Assembly: GCF_001709345.1 (NCBI RefSeq)
Contig: NZ_MDTQ01000001.1
Coordinates: forward strand, 2,741,980-2,805,979
Direction: 5' to 3'
Source of the DNA: Terasakiispira papahanaumokuakeensis
GTDB taxonomy: Bacteria > Pseudomonadota > Gammaproteobacteria > Pseudomonadales > Halomonadaceae
DNA: 64,000 nucleotides
The notes under the pieces are model-generated. The model was not told the DNA's origin. It did not search any database and saw only the letters and a program-made list of their open reading frames with translations. This document shows, piece by piece, positions 10,247-19,878 of the stretch. Made by a program: the position numbers and the translations under genes. How positions within the stretch are numbered: position 1 is the stretch's first letter; each line of letters opens with the position of its first letter.

Positions 10247-10547
10247 GAGCAGTGCCACCTCATCATCATTTAATTACAACTCCGACATTAAATTAGTGTG
10301 CTTGCCCTCTGAGCCTTCAGAAACCAAAAGACCCAGTGTGTCACCTTCAATAGAAACCAGTAGTAATACAACAGGCTCACAAGACTTGCTGATAAAAGAG
10401 GTCTCTGTAGCGCCTACACATCGTGTATGACAATACAGTGACCCCTCACTTTTCTATCGTGGTCTTGAGCAAAAGGGACCCGCTTTGATTATCAAGCAAA
10501 CTTTAGCGGATCAGTTACCAGAGCACAGGGCTTCCTAGAACACAGGG

Positions 10548-12704
10548 TTAACGACGAGCATAATGCTTAAGCACGCCAGGAATATCCAAAATCAGCGCAA
10601 TGCGCCCATCTCCTGTAATAGTGGCCCCGGCTAGACCAGGCGTACCATGTAGCATCTCTCCCAGAGGCTTAATCACCACCTCTTCTTGCCCTATCAGCTG
10701 GTCAACCACAAATCCAACTTGTTGGTTACCAATAGAGACCACGACAACATGAGCACTTTTCAACTCATCGTGTTCAATCACACGCTTGGCAGGATCGCGC
10801 ACCAACCACCGACGCAGATGGAACAACGGCAAAGTACGATCACGAATGACCAAACACTCCTGGCCATCCACCACATTCGCCTTAGTAATATCCAGCTGAA
10901 AAATCTCATTCACATTAACCAACGGTAATGCAAAAGCCTGATCCTTCAACATAATCATCAAGGTCGGCATAATCGCCAGCGTCAAAGGCACTTTAATACT
11001 GATTTTGGTGCCCTTATGAATCTCAGACCACACATTGATCGTGCCGTTAAGCTGGGAGATTTTAGTTTTCACGACATCCATCCCAACCCCTCGACCCGAA
11101 ACATCAGAGATTTGATCCTTGGTCGACAAGCCTGCCGCAAAAATTAAATTAAAGGCCTCTTGATCATTTAATCGGTCAGCGGCATCAGGGTCTAACAATC
11201 CTTTTTCAACGGCCTTCTGACGCAGCCGGTTAGGATCCATACCAGCCCCATCATCGGAGATGGTCAGCAAGATATGATCGCCTTCCTGCTCAGCCGCAAG
11301 AATGACCTTACCCTGGCGAGACTTACCATTACGCTCACGCTCATCGGGAGTTTCTACCCCATGATCAACAGAGTTTCGAACCAAGTGAACCAGTGGATCC
11401 GCTAAGGCTTCAACCAGGTTTTTATCAAGATCCGTATCTTCACCGATCATTTCCAGCGCAACTTCTTTCTTCAACTTACGGGAAAGGTCACGAATAACAC
11501 GAGGGAAACGCCCAAACACTTTCTTCACTGGCTGCATGCGCGTCTTCATCACAGAGGTCTGCAAATCTGCGGTGACGACATCAAGGTTAGAAACAGCCTT
11601 AGCCAGCTCAGAATCATTACTCTCAGACCCCAAGCGAACCAAACGGTTACGCACCAGCACCAACTCACCCACCATATTCATAATTTCATCAAGGCGAGAA
11701 GTGTCAACGCGCACAGTGGTATCAGCCACAGGCTCTTTCTTAGCGGGCGCCTTACCCTGCTGAGCAGGTAAGTTTTGACCATCTTTATTAGCCGCAGCGG
11801 CCGCTTTAGGTTTAGGTGCAACAGGCGGTTTTGGCTGAGGAGAAGACGGCGCCTCGGTGTGAGGATGGACATCAACAGGCCCTTTCCCCTTACCGTGCAA
11901 CTGATCGAGCAGCGCTTCAAACTCATCCTCAGTGATATCTTCACTGCCACTGGTCGCCACCGAGATATCCGCTGCCGCAGGCTCGGGCGAGGATTCCGAA
12001 GATAACTCAGCGCCAGGCCCCTTCCCTTTACCATGTAGCTGGTCTAGGAGATTCTCAAACTCATCTTCAGAAATCTCATCACCACCATCTGCCGCCCCCC
12101 CTGTTGCCGCGACCGTTGAGGGCTGTTGTGGTGCAGTGGGCGCCTTGCCATCATGCAAGGCATCCAATAGTGACTCGAACTCGTCATCCGTAATATCGCC
12201 ACTATCAGACTCAGGAGAATCCGTGGTGATCTCAGGCTCTGGCTCAACCGCAGCACTCGGTGGAGGCTCGGCAACCGGAGCAGAAGCCACCTCTGGCGCG
12301 GGGCCTGTTTCGCTCTCCGGTTTTGCATAATAAACCAGTTGCTCAATGAGAGCCTCATCAGCTTCTTCTGGCATTTCATCGCCGCGCACCGTCTCAAACA
12401 TCTCATTGACGCTATCTAACGCAGCCAATACCACGTCCATCAATTCAGGGGTGACCTGACGTTGATGTTTACGCAGGGTATCGAACACATTTTCCGCGGA
12501 GTGGCAGCACTCAACCAACGGTGTCAACTGGAGAAAGCCTGCCCCCCCTTTGACCGTATGAAAGCCTCGGAAAATCGCATTCAGCAGCTCAGTGTCATCT
12601 GGGGCCTGTTCCAGATCGACCAACTGTTCTGACAACAATTCAAGAATTTCCCCCGCCTCAACGAGGAAGTCCTGCAAAATTTCCTGGTCTACATCAAGAC
12701 TCAT
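10548..12704 (-). CDS. cheA: Chemotaxis histidine kinase CheA with a three-motif linker
   Basis: CheA passes phosphate from ATP to CheY and CheB. The 718-residue protein has an N-terminal Hpt domain with phospho-His49 (FRGFHTVKGGAGF), a long linker, a dimerisation helix pair (about 330-400, SRLDEIMNMVGELVLVRN), an ATPase domain with the N box (HLVRNSVDHG) and G boxes (DDGAGM, GRGVGMDVV), and a C-terminal CheW-like domain. There is no E. coli-like P2 domain. Instead the linker has three copies of a motif of the form ITEDEFEALLDQLHGKGKG at about 170-187, 210-227 and 256-273. These resemble the CheY-binding peptides of FliM and CheZ. Between cheA and cheB are 300 bases without a convincing gene. 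Confidence 0.97.
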   Translation of the reverse strand: MSLDVDQEILQDFLVEAGEILELLSEQLVDLEQAPDDTELLNAIFRGFHTVKGGAGFLQLTPLVECCHSAENVFDTLRKHQRQVTPELMDVVLAALDSVNEMFETVRGDEMPEEADEALIEQLVYYAKPESETGPAPEVASAPVAEPPPSAAVEPEPEITTDSPESDSGDITDDEFESLLDALHDGKAPTAPQQPSTVAATGGAADGGDEISEDEFENLLDQLHGKGKGPGAELSSESSPEPAAADISVATSGSEDITEDEFEALLDQLHGKGKGPVDVHPHTEAPSSPQPKPPVAPKPKAAAAANKDGQNLPAQQGKAPAKKEPVADTTVRVDTSRLDEIMNMVGELVLVRNRLVRLGSESNDSELAKAVSNLDVVTADLQTSVMKTRMQPVKKVFGRFPRVIRDLSRKLKKEVALEMIGEDTDLDKNLVEALADPLVHLVRNSVDHGVETPDERERNGKSRQGKVILAAEQEGDHILLTISDDGAGMDPNRLRQKAVEKGLLDPDAADRLNDQEAFNLIFAAGLSTKDQISDVSGRGVGMDVVKTKISQLNGTINVWSEIHKGTKISIKVPLTLAIMPTLMIMLKDQAFALPLVNVNEIFQLDITKANVVDGQECLVIRDRTLPLFHLRRWLVRDPAKRVIEHDELKSAHVVVVSIGNQQVGFVVDQLIGQEEVVIKPLGEMLHGTPGLAGATITGDGRIALILDIPGVLKHYARR

Positions 12705-12716
12705 CCAATGACTCCT

Positions 12717-13514
12717 TTAAAACCCGAGACTAGAAAGAAGGTCATCCACTTCATCCTGATTGGCAACCACATCGCTACGTTTATCCGGCGACACAATCGG
12801 CCCCTCGGGCAGTGTTCCATCACCTTCTTCTTTGGCCACCTGTTTCTGCTGGGCCATCTGGGGATGTCGGATGCCGGTAATACGGTCAACCTGTCCAGCC
12901 ATGCAGACCAGGTTTACCAGACTGGATTCCACTTCATGAACTAAATTGCTCACACGCTTCAACACCTGCCCAGTAAGATCCTGATAGCCTTGTGCTAGCG
13001 TAATTTCACCGAACTTTTCTGAAAGGACATTGGATTGTGTTTCAACATGCTCCAGAAAGAGATCAATGCGCTTATAAAGCCCACGAAACTCATCTGCTTT
13101 CATTTCGCGACTCATAAGCTTGGCCCATTCTTTTCTAAGCTGTGAGGCTTCCCGACCAATATTGTCATTAATCGGTGTGCACTCTTCCACCTTATCCATA
13201 GTGGTATTAGCAGCTTCCTGAGTCATGCCGATGACATAATTGAGCCGATCAGAAGCATCCGCCATTTCCGACATTTGTTGACTCGCTTGCGGATTCAAAC
13301 CCGAATCAATGTGGAAATTATTAATGGCATCATGCAACGCTCGAGTCAGTCTCCCAACCTCTTGGTAGAGATTTCGGTGACGTTCATCATTAATCTGTTG
13401 GAGCAGGTTAACTGCTTCCGTCAGATCTCCTTTTGCGATGCTCTCTGTCAACTCAGCTGTGGCCTCTCGAAGCTTTTGCTCGAATTCACCACTTTCGTGC
13501 TGTTCATCTGTCAT
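12717..13514 (-). CDS. cheZ: CheY phosphatase CheZ
   Basis: CheZ speeds up dephosphorylation of CheY. The 265-residue protein is mostly long helices and carries the catalytic QDLTGQV motif (in LAQGYQDLTGQVLKRV). Its extreme C-terminus, NQDEVDDLLSSLGF, is the tethered CheY-binding helix of this family, separated by a flexible linker. It lies 12 bases from cheA and 46 bases from cheY in one operon. Confidence 0.95.
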   Translation of the reverse strand: MTDEQHESGEFEQKLREATAELTESIAKGDLTEAVNLLQQINDERHRNLYQEVGRLTRALHDAINNFHIDSGLNPQASQQMSEMADASDRLNYVIGMTQEAANTTMDKVEECTPINDNIGREASQLRKEWAKLMSREMKADEFRGLYKRIDLFLEHVETQSNVLSEKFGEITLAQGYQDLTGQVLKRVSNLVHEVESSLVNLVCMAGQVDRITGIRHPQMAQQKQVAKEEGDGTLPEGPIVSPDKRSDVVANQDEVDDLLSSLGF

Positions 13515-13560
13515 AGCTCGACCCTGTCGCCATTAAGCCAAGGTGCTGCAAAATCCAAAA

Positions 13561-13947
13561 TCAACCTTCAATACGTTCGAAGATCTTTTCGATTTTGTCT
13601 TTGAGCACTGCAGCTGTGAATGGCTTCACAATATAGCCATTAACACCGGCTTGAGCCGCTGCCACAATCTGCTCTCGCTTCGCCTCTGCTGTCACCATCA
13701 AGACCGGAAGATCTTTTAACTTCGGATCAGCCCGGACATGCTTCAGCAAGTCAAATCCCGTCATACCCGGCATATTCCAGTCGGTGACTAAAAAGTCAAA
13801 GTTACCGGAATTAAGTAGCGGAACAGCAGTCGTACCATCGTCGGCTTCTTGGGTATTGTGAAACCCCAAGTCCTTCAACAGGTTTTTGATGATTCTTCTC
13901 ATGGTGGCAAAGTCATCCACGATGAGAATTTTCATGTTCTTATCCAA
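13561..13947 (-). CDS. cheY: Chemotaxis response regulator CheY
   Basis: CheY carries the chemotaxis signal to the flagellar switch. The 128-residue single receiver domain has the acidic pair Asp11/Asp12, phospho-acceptor Asp56 ([10 protein letters not shown]), Thr86 (MVTAEA) and Lys108 (YIVKPFT), all the residues needed for activity. It is the first chemotaxis gene after fliA. The 68-base spacer between them is short enough for co-transcription with flhF and fliA. Confidence 0.97.
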   Translation of the reverse strand: MDKNMKILIVDDFATMRRIIKNLLKDLGFHNTQEADDGTTAVPLLNSGNFDFLVTDWNMPGMTGFDLLKHVRADPKLKDLPVLMVTAEAKREQIVAAAQAGVNGYIVKPFTAAVLKDKIEKIFERIEG

Positions 13948-14015
13948 GGCAACCTCCGTTAAACCTTGCTAGCAGCGGTCAAGGGTATATTACAACAAGA
14001 TGGCGGCTTTTGATC

Positions 14016-14750
14016 TCAGCCTTTCCACCCCGAAAGTCGGCCTCGTAATCGCATTGCGGCCTGACTGTGGATCTGGCTGACCCGTGACTCACTTACTGAG
14101 AGCACAGCGCCAATCTCCTTGAGATTTAATTGCTCTGTATAATAGAGACTTAATACCAGTTTCTCCCGTTCAGGCAAACCTTCAATCGCATCAGCAAGCG
14201 CACTCTGAAAACGATTTTCTTCCAGTTCACCCTGCGGACTGGGCAAGTGACCATCAGGAATTTCATACGGTGAATCATCCTGATTAGTCAGTTCATCAAA
14301 GCTGAAAAGTCGCGTACCTGCAGTATCAGCCAAGCAAGCATGATATTCATCCATACTCATGCCTAACTCTTCAGCCACCTCTAAATCACGTGCATCTCGT
14401 CCCGTTCGGGTCTCAATATGCTTAACAGCTTCTGCAATTTTACGCCCATTTCGATGCACAGACCGGGGCGCCCAATCATGCCGCCGCACCTCATCAAGCA
14501 TAGCGCCTCGAATACGAATTGCGGCATAAGTTTCAAAACTTGCCCCTTTATCCGCTTCAAACTTTCTTGAAGCTTCGATTAAGCCAATCATCCCTGATTG
14601 CATCAAATCTTCTAGCTGAACATGATCAGGCAAGCGCCCCATAAGGTGTCGGGCCACTCTTCGCACCAGAGACGTATATTTTTCAACCAGCTGACCATCA
14701 GCCAGCTGCTGATTACGAGCATAGAGATCATGCCCCTTGACTGCAGCCAT
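14016..14750 (-). CDS. fliA: Flagellar sigma factor FliA (sigma-28)
   Basis: FliA directs RNA polymerase to late flagellar promoters such as the one before the first flagellin. The frame is open up to 14936, inside flhF, but the added 62 residues are not family-like. Starting at the ATG at 14750 (MAAVKGHDLYARNQ) gives 244 residues, the normal size. Region 2 is seen in LVEKYTSLVRRVARHL and DLMQSGMIGLIEASRKFE, and region 4 in LKEIGAVLSVSESRVSQIHSQA. Between its start and the end of flhF are about 163 bases. In Pseudomonas and Vibrio this spot is filled by flhG/fleN, which is missing here. Confidence 0.95.
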   Translation of the reverse strand: MAAVKGHDLYARNQQLADGQLVEKYTSLVRRVARHLMGRLPDHVQLEDLMQSGMIGLIEASRKFEADKGASFETYAAIRIRGAMLDEVRRHDWAPRSVHRNGRKIAEAVKHIETRTGRDARDLEVAEELGMSMDEYHACLADTAGTRLFSFDELTNQDDSPYEIPDGHLPSPQGELEENRFQSALADAIEGLPEREKLVLSLYYTEQLNLKEIGAVLSVSESRVSQIHSQAAMRLRGRLSGWKG

Positions 14751-14913
14751 CCTGTTGTCCCGTCTCGTCCCGACTTTTTCCACCGCCATTGAGTGATGCA
14801 TGATCAAGGCCTTTAAAACACACCTACTGAATGCAGCATAACAGCGGTCACTTAAGTGCTCCACTGATTCAATGCGAATTGAGTGCACCATTAATAAAAC
14901 AAAACAGTCTGCT

Positions 14914-16257
14914 TCATATTGCACAACCGTCGTCACTAGACAGTAATGTTTCGTTCAATAATTGAATCAGTACATCGCGATTAACCAACGATAAATCATC
15001 TGGAATCTTTTGACCTGTTGCCAAATAGGCCAACGGCAAACGACGTTCCGCGACCAAGCCCAGCACATCACCCAAACGGCGTGCCTCATCCAGTTTAGTC
15101 AATACACAGCCATTCAGGCCTGATGGATGATACGCATCATAAGTTTCGGACAACACTTCGGTTTGACTCGTACACGGCAATACCAGAAAACGACGGATCC
15201 TCGCTTTGGCACTGTTTAACAAATTCAGCTGGGTCATCATATTGGGATCGCGTACATTGAGCCCGGCAGTATCAATTAAAATAAGTTGCTTGGAGCGCAA
15301 TGATTTAAGCGTCTCATCCATTGAGTTACGCTCATCAACGACACGCACCGGCACCCCCAAAATACGTCCAAATGTCCTCAACTGTTCGTATGCCGCAATG
15401 CGATAGCAGTCTGTCGTCACCAAGGCCAACCCATCGGGACCATGTTTAAGCACATAGCGAGCAGCTAATTTCCCGATTGTCGTCGTTTTGCCTACGCCAG
15501 TGGGCCCCATTAATGCCACCACACCACCGCGATCAATCAGCTCTTCGTCAACAACTTGCAAATCTAACTTGAGCCGCTGCAACATCATATCCAAGGCTTG
15601 AGTAGAGTCATCAATACCTTCTATAGCACTGAGCTCTAATAAGCGTTTAATGTATTTTTCTGTAAACCCTTGGGCTAAAAGTCGTCGCCTAAGCATCGCT
15701 TCAAGTGGGTGGCGCATATCACCCTGCTCACGCATTTGCTCTCTCAAAAGCTCACGAAGCCCTTGGATTTCCGCCTGCATCGCATCCAGTACAACCTGTT
15801 CGTGCGCCGAACTTGTAGAATGACGCAACTCCGAGGCTCGGGATGAGCGGCTTCGATCAGAATCAGCCCCCTGTTCTGCATGCCTCAACTGCTCGGCATA
15901 ACCCCCTAGCTGGCGAGCCTGCGCTCTTTTCTGAAACGCATTGTCATCTAGACCACTGTCAAAGCGAGCCCCTTCAAGAATACGCTGTCTAGCGGATTCC
16001 AGCTCTCTCTTTAAATCCTCACCTTCAAGCTGTTTACTCAGCCGATCAGAAGAAGCTCCGAGTGAAACATCAGAACCTGATAACGACACAGGATTAGCCT
16101 CTGTCTGCTCCGCCTCATGAAAGTCTAGCGCGCAAACCACCTCTACGCCCCCATCTCGATGATTACGCGACAAAATTGCAGCATCAGGCCCAAGTTCTTC
16201 CTGAACTTGACGCATCGCTTGTCGCATCGTCGGCGCAAAGAACCGCTTCACACGCAT
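14914..16257 (-). CDS. flhF: Flagellar GTPase FlhF
   Basis: FlhF is an SRP-type GTPase that marks the cell pole for flagellum assembly. The 447-residue protein has the typical N-terminus (MRVKRFFAPTMRQAMRQVQ), a basic/acidic middle region, and an NG domain with Walker A GPTGVGKTTT (251-260), the DTAG-type motif (LILIDTAGLN) and TKLDEA. Its usual regulatory partner FlhG does not follow it. A 231-base gap separates it from flhA. Confidence 0.95.
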   Translation of the reverse strand: MRVKRFFAPTMRQAMRQVQEELGPDAAILSRNHRDGGVEVVCALDFHEAEQTEANPVSLSGSDVSLGASSDRLSKQLEGEDLKRELESARQRILEGARFDSGLDDNAFQKRAQARQLGGYAEQLRHAEQGADSDRSRSSRASELRHSTSSAHEQVVLDAMQAEIQGLRELLREQMREQGDMRHPLEAMLRRRLLAQGFTEKYIKRLLELSAIEGIDDSTQALDMMLQRLKLDLQVVDEELIDRGGVVALMGPTGVGKTTTIGKLAARYVLKHGPDGLALVTTDCYRIAAYEQLRTFGRILGVPVRVVDERNSMDETLKSLRSKQLILIDTAGLNVRDPNMMTQLNLLNSAKARIRRFLVLPCTSQTEVLSETYDAYHPSGLNGCVLTKLDEARRLGDVLGLVAERRLPLAYLATGQKIPDDLSLVNRDVLIQLLNETLLSSDDGCAI

Positions 16258-16488
16258 TCAATCAACTCCGGCAACCTCGATATCATTAACGTTCCACATG
16301 CCGCCATTCATAACCTGCACAAGATAAGGAGAGTCAATACACCGCAAGCAAAATGCTTAAATACTCGACCCTTCAACACCATGATAGACTTTATTAACCT
16401 CAGCATGCGCCATAAAACGGCTAAAAAACAACAACTTCGATACAATATACTTACAAGCCGTGCATATGATACCTCATGATAAACGGCA

Positions 16489-18609
16489 TCATTGTCCCAC
16501 AGTCGCCACGATTGTAATTTGTTTATTATCAGGAATTTCCTGATAAGAAAGCACATGAACATTCTGAATACCATAGCGTACAAAACGCGCCATGACAGGC
16601 CTCACAGGCCCAGCAACCACAAGCACCGCAGCATTGCCCTGCATTTCTTGTTGTTGAGCGGCCTCAGCTAATGAATGTTGCAACCGCTCAGCCATCGCAG
16701 GTTCAAGCACAAGTTGATCACTTTCACCGCCTTGCTGAGCGGCTTGCTGCACACTTTTCAATAACATTTGTTCAAGCTCAGGCGCCAGTGTGATTACAGG
16801 AAGGTGGTCACTGGGCCCTGTAATCGCCTGAACAATTGATCGAGACAAGGCAACACGAACAGCAGAGGTCAACTGAACAGGATCTCGTGTTGTATGCGCC
16901 GCATCAACAATCGCTTGAGCAATGGAACGCATATCCCGCACGGGCACATGTTCAACCAATAAGCTTTGCAATACTTTCAATAGAATAGACAATGTCACAC
17001 TATCAGGGATCAGCTGTTCAGCCAATTTAGGTGACGACTCACTGAGGATATCCACCATTTTTTGCACATCATCATGCCCCATGAGTTCATAAGCATAATC
17101 TTGCAGCACCTGGTTGAGCTGTGTCGCGATCACCGTACTTGCATCCACAACGGTGTACCCGAGCGTTTGCGCCTCTTCGCGCTGTGCCGGCGTAATCCAT
17201 ACGGCTTCCAAGCCAAAAGCAGGATCACGCCCTTTAATGCCGTTAATAGGGCCATAAACCTGCCCAGGGTTAATCGCCATTTCCCGTTCAGGATGAACCT
17301 CTGCCTCTCCAATCGTGACGCCCTTTAAGACAATGCGATAGGCATTTGGCGATAAATCCAAGTTATCTCGGATATGAACGGACGGCATCAAAAAGCCGAG
17401 ATCCTGAGACAGTTTTTTACGAATCCCCTTGATTCGTCCCAACAACTGCCCTCCCTGAGCACGGTCAACCAAAGGAATTAACCGGTAGCCCACTTCAAGC
17501 CCCAATAAATCGACAGGCGCCACATCCTGCCAACCCAGTTCCTTTTGGTCGATGACCTCAGCATCAGGTTTTTCAGGCGGCATCGCAGCCGCTTGTTCTG
17601 CAGCAACACGTTCGGCTTCAAGTTTTTGCTGATGGCGAAATAACAGCCAAGCAATACCCGCCGCAATGGTCGCCAATCCCAGAAAAGCGACATGGGGCAT
17701 TCCTGGCACTAAGCCCATAACCGCCATAATCGTTGCGGCAACGACCAAGGCTCGCGGGGTCCCGAACATTTGGCGAGTCACCTGCCCACTAATCGTTTCC
17801 GAGCTGTTTACTCGAGTCACGATAATGGCCGCCGCCACAGACAGAATTAATGAAGGAATTTGAGCAACAAGGCCATCACCGATGGTCAATAGCACATAAC
17901 GCTGCATGGCAATCTGAAATGACAGGTCATGCTGCAGCATACCGACTAATAAACCACCGATGATATTAATCACCAGGATCATAATCCCGGCCATTGCATC
18001 ACCGCGAACGAACTTACTCGCCCCATCCATAGAGCCATAGAAATCGGCTTCAGAGGCAATCTCTTCTCGCCGCGCTCGAGCCTGCTCCTGATCAATCAAA
18101 CCTGCATTGAGATCAGCATCAATCGCCATTTGCTTACCGGGCATCGCATCCAGCGTAAAACGAGCGCTCACCTCAGAAATTCGTCCGGCACCTTTGGTAA
18201 TCACCACAAAGTTAATAATCATCAAAATAAGAAAGACGATCAAACCCACGACATAATTACCACCGATCAATACCGAGCCAAAGGCTTCAATCACCTTACC
18301 CGCAGCATCCCCCCCCTCGTGACCATTCAATAAAACAATACGTGTCGAAGCCACATTAAGCGCCAGTCGTAATAAGGTCGCAACGAGCAAAATGGTCGGA
18401 AAAACTGCAAAATCAAGTGGTTTCAATGCATAAATCGCCACCAACAAAATGATGATGGAAAGCGCAATATTGAAAGTAAACAAGACATCCAGCAGGAATA
18501 CAGGCATCGGCAGCGTCATCATGCCGAGCAGGATTAGCAGCAGCAGCGGGATGCCTACTTGTGCCTGTTTGATGCTTCTAAAAGAGCTAGCCAGCTGCGT
18601 ACGATCCAT
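16489..18609 (-). CDS. flhA: Flagellar export gate protein FlhA
   Basis: FlhA forms the nonameric export gate and docking platform for substrates and chaperones. The 706-residue protein has about eight N-terminal membrane helices (roughly 20-330), the conserved FHIPEP-type cytoplasmic loop (DAMPGKQMAIDADLNAGLID), and a large cytoplasmic domain (about 360-706) with VHPEREMAINPG and the HLRSIxxxL-like region near VEHVPVRDMRSIAQAI. Length and order of domains are normal. It is preceded by 129 bases without an obvious sigma-54 site. Confidence 0.96.
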   Translation of the reverse strand: MDRTQLASSFRSIKQAQVGIPLLLLILLGMMTLPMPVFLLDVLFTFNIALSIIILLVAIYALKPLDFAVFPTILLVATLLRLALNVASTRIVLLNGHEGGDAAGKVIEAFGSVLIGGNYVVGLIVFLILMIINFVVITKGAGRISEVSARFTLDAMPGKQMAIDADLNAGLIDQEQARARREEIASEADFYGSMDGASKFVRGDAMAGIMILVINIIGGLLVGMLQHDLSFQIAMQRYVLLTIGDGLVAQIPSLILSVAAAIIVTRVNSSETISGQVTRQMFGTPRALVVAATIMAVMGLVPGMPHVAFLGLATIAAGIAWLLFRHQQKLEAERVAAEQAAAMPPEKPDAEVIDQKELGWQDVAPVDLLGLEVGYRLIPLVDRAQGGQLLGRIKGIRKKLSQDLGFLMPSVHIRDNLDLSPNAYRIVLKGVTIGEAEVHPEREMAINPGQVYGPINGIKGRDPAFGLEAVWITPAQREEAQTLGYTVVDASTVIATQLNQVLQDYAYELMGHDDVQKMVDILSESSPKLAEQLIPDSVTLSILLKVLQSLLVEHVPVRDMRSIAQAIVDAAHTTRDPVQLTSAVRVALSRSIVQAITGPSDHLPVITLAPELEQMLLKSVQQAAQQGGESDQLVLEPAMAERLQHSLAEAAQQQEMQGNAAVLVVAGPVRPVMARFVRYGIQNVHVLSYQEIPDNKQITIVATVGQ

Positions 18610-18738
18610 TCATCACCTGCCATTGATAAGGCATCCCCAATAAAGACAAGAAGTATGCCAATATCAAGGACCTAAATAAACTCGCTCTGCTGTGACGAAA
18701 TACAGCAAATTGTTAATCGCGATACACACTTACTGAAC

Positions 18739-19878
18739 TCAAGCATCGTACCGGAAATCTTCGGGTACCTCGATGTCAGGTAAATGACTCGGCCGTTTAA
18801 CTCGACCGGCTTTGGCCTGACGTAGTTGATAGACATAAGCCAGTACTTGTGCCACAGCCATATACAATGCCTGTGGGATTTCATCCCCAATTTCGGTGGT
18901 ATGATACAGGGCACGAGTCAAAGGCGGGAGCTCAAGTGTAGGAATATCATGATGTTGAGCAATCTCTCTGATTTTGAAAGCAATTTCATCAGCCCCTTTA
19001 GCCAGCATTAAAGGAGCACTATTCCCTTGTTCATCATATTGTAGTGCTACAGCGTAGTGCTGGGGGTTTGTAATCACAACATCGGCTTTCGGGACATCCG
19101 CCATCATGCGACGCTGCGCCATCTCATACTGCAAGCGACGAATGCGGCTTTTAATTTCAGGGTTACCTTCCGTATTTTTATTCTCGTCTTTCACCTCCTG
19201 TTTCGTCATTTTCAGCTGTTCTTTATGCTGATGAAGTTGCCAAGGTACATCAATTAACACGACAGCAATCAAGCAAGCACTGATCGCAACAAAAGCCCAC
19301 AGAACCATGTAAGCCCCTCGCGCCATCGCTTGCTCGGGCGCCATAAACCCCAAAGCAGTGAAGTCATTCTTCAGGCTTAATACAATACCAACAGCCGTCC
19401 CCCCGACGAGAAAAAGCTTCGCAGTCGCTTTGCCTAGCTCAACAACAGAGTTCTTAGAGAAGATTCGCTTAATGCCCTTAACGGGATTCATGCGACTGCC
19501 TTTAGGCGCTATGGCTTTACCGCTCCAGTTCCACCCCCCCACTGCGATTTGAGACAAAATGCCCGATAAAAACAAGGCGAACAAAATGGGCAATATCACT
19601 TGTAAGGCTATAATGGCCGAGTTTTTCAAATGGATGGCCATCATGGAAGTTGAAGTCACCGCCTCCCGGTCTATCGAAAAATTAAAGCGCATCATCTGAA
19701 TCGCGGCATCTGCCACCCAAGCACCAAAAATAAGAATCGACATCCCACCAAACAGTAGCAGTAAAAAAGTGCTCAGTTCTTTTGAACGGGCAACCTGCCC
19801 CTCCTTTCGCGCCTCTTCAAATTTTTTCGACGTCGGCTCTTCCGACTTCTCCTGGCCGTCTTCGTTTTCTTGTGCCAT
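18739..19878 (-). CDS. flhB: Flagellar export switch protein FlhB
   Basis: FlhB is the export-gate subunit that switches substrate class after self-cleavage. The 379-residue protein has a polar N-terminus with the SEEPTSKKFEEARKEGQVARS signature, four membrane helices (about 35-210) and a cytoplasmic domain. The cleavage site is Asn271-Pro-Gln-His274 in place of the usual NPTH. Asn, Pro and His, the residues needed for chemistry, are kept. The start overlaps the fliR stop by one base (TAATG), so the two are coupled. The short FlhB paralogue at 5730 lacks this site. Confidence 0.96.
   Translation of the reverse strand: MAQENEDGQEKSEEPTSKKFEEARKEGQVARSKELSTFLLLLFGGMSILIFGAWVADAAIQMMRFNFSIDREAVTSTSMMAIHLKNSAIIALQVILPILFALFLSGILSQIAVGGWNWSGKAIAPKGSRMNPVKGIKRIFSKNSVVELGKATAKLFLVGGTAVGIVLSLKNDFTALGFMAPEQAMARGAYMVLWAFVAISACLIAVVLIDVPWQLHQHKEQLKMTKQEVKDENKNTEGNPEIKSRIRRLQYEMAQRRMMADVPKADVVITNPQHYAVALQYDEQGNSAPLMLAKGADEIAFKIREIAQHHDIPTLELPPLTRALYHTTEIGDEIPQALYMAVAQVLAYVYQLRQAKAGRVKRPSHLPDIEVPEDFRYDA

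Noticed and set aside
10247-10547. Possible small gene between cheA and cheB on the minus strand
   Set aside because: One frame is open for about 58 codons with protein-like text but has no usable start codon before its end and no known match.
14751-14936. Longer fliA start inside flhF (62 extra residues)
   Set aside because: The extra residues do not resemble any FliA, and the ATG at 14750 gives the normal length.
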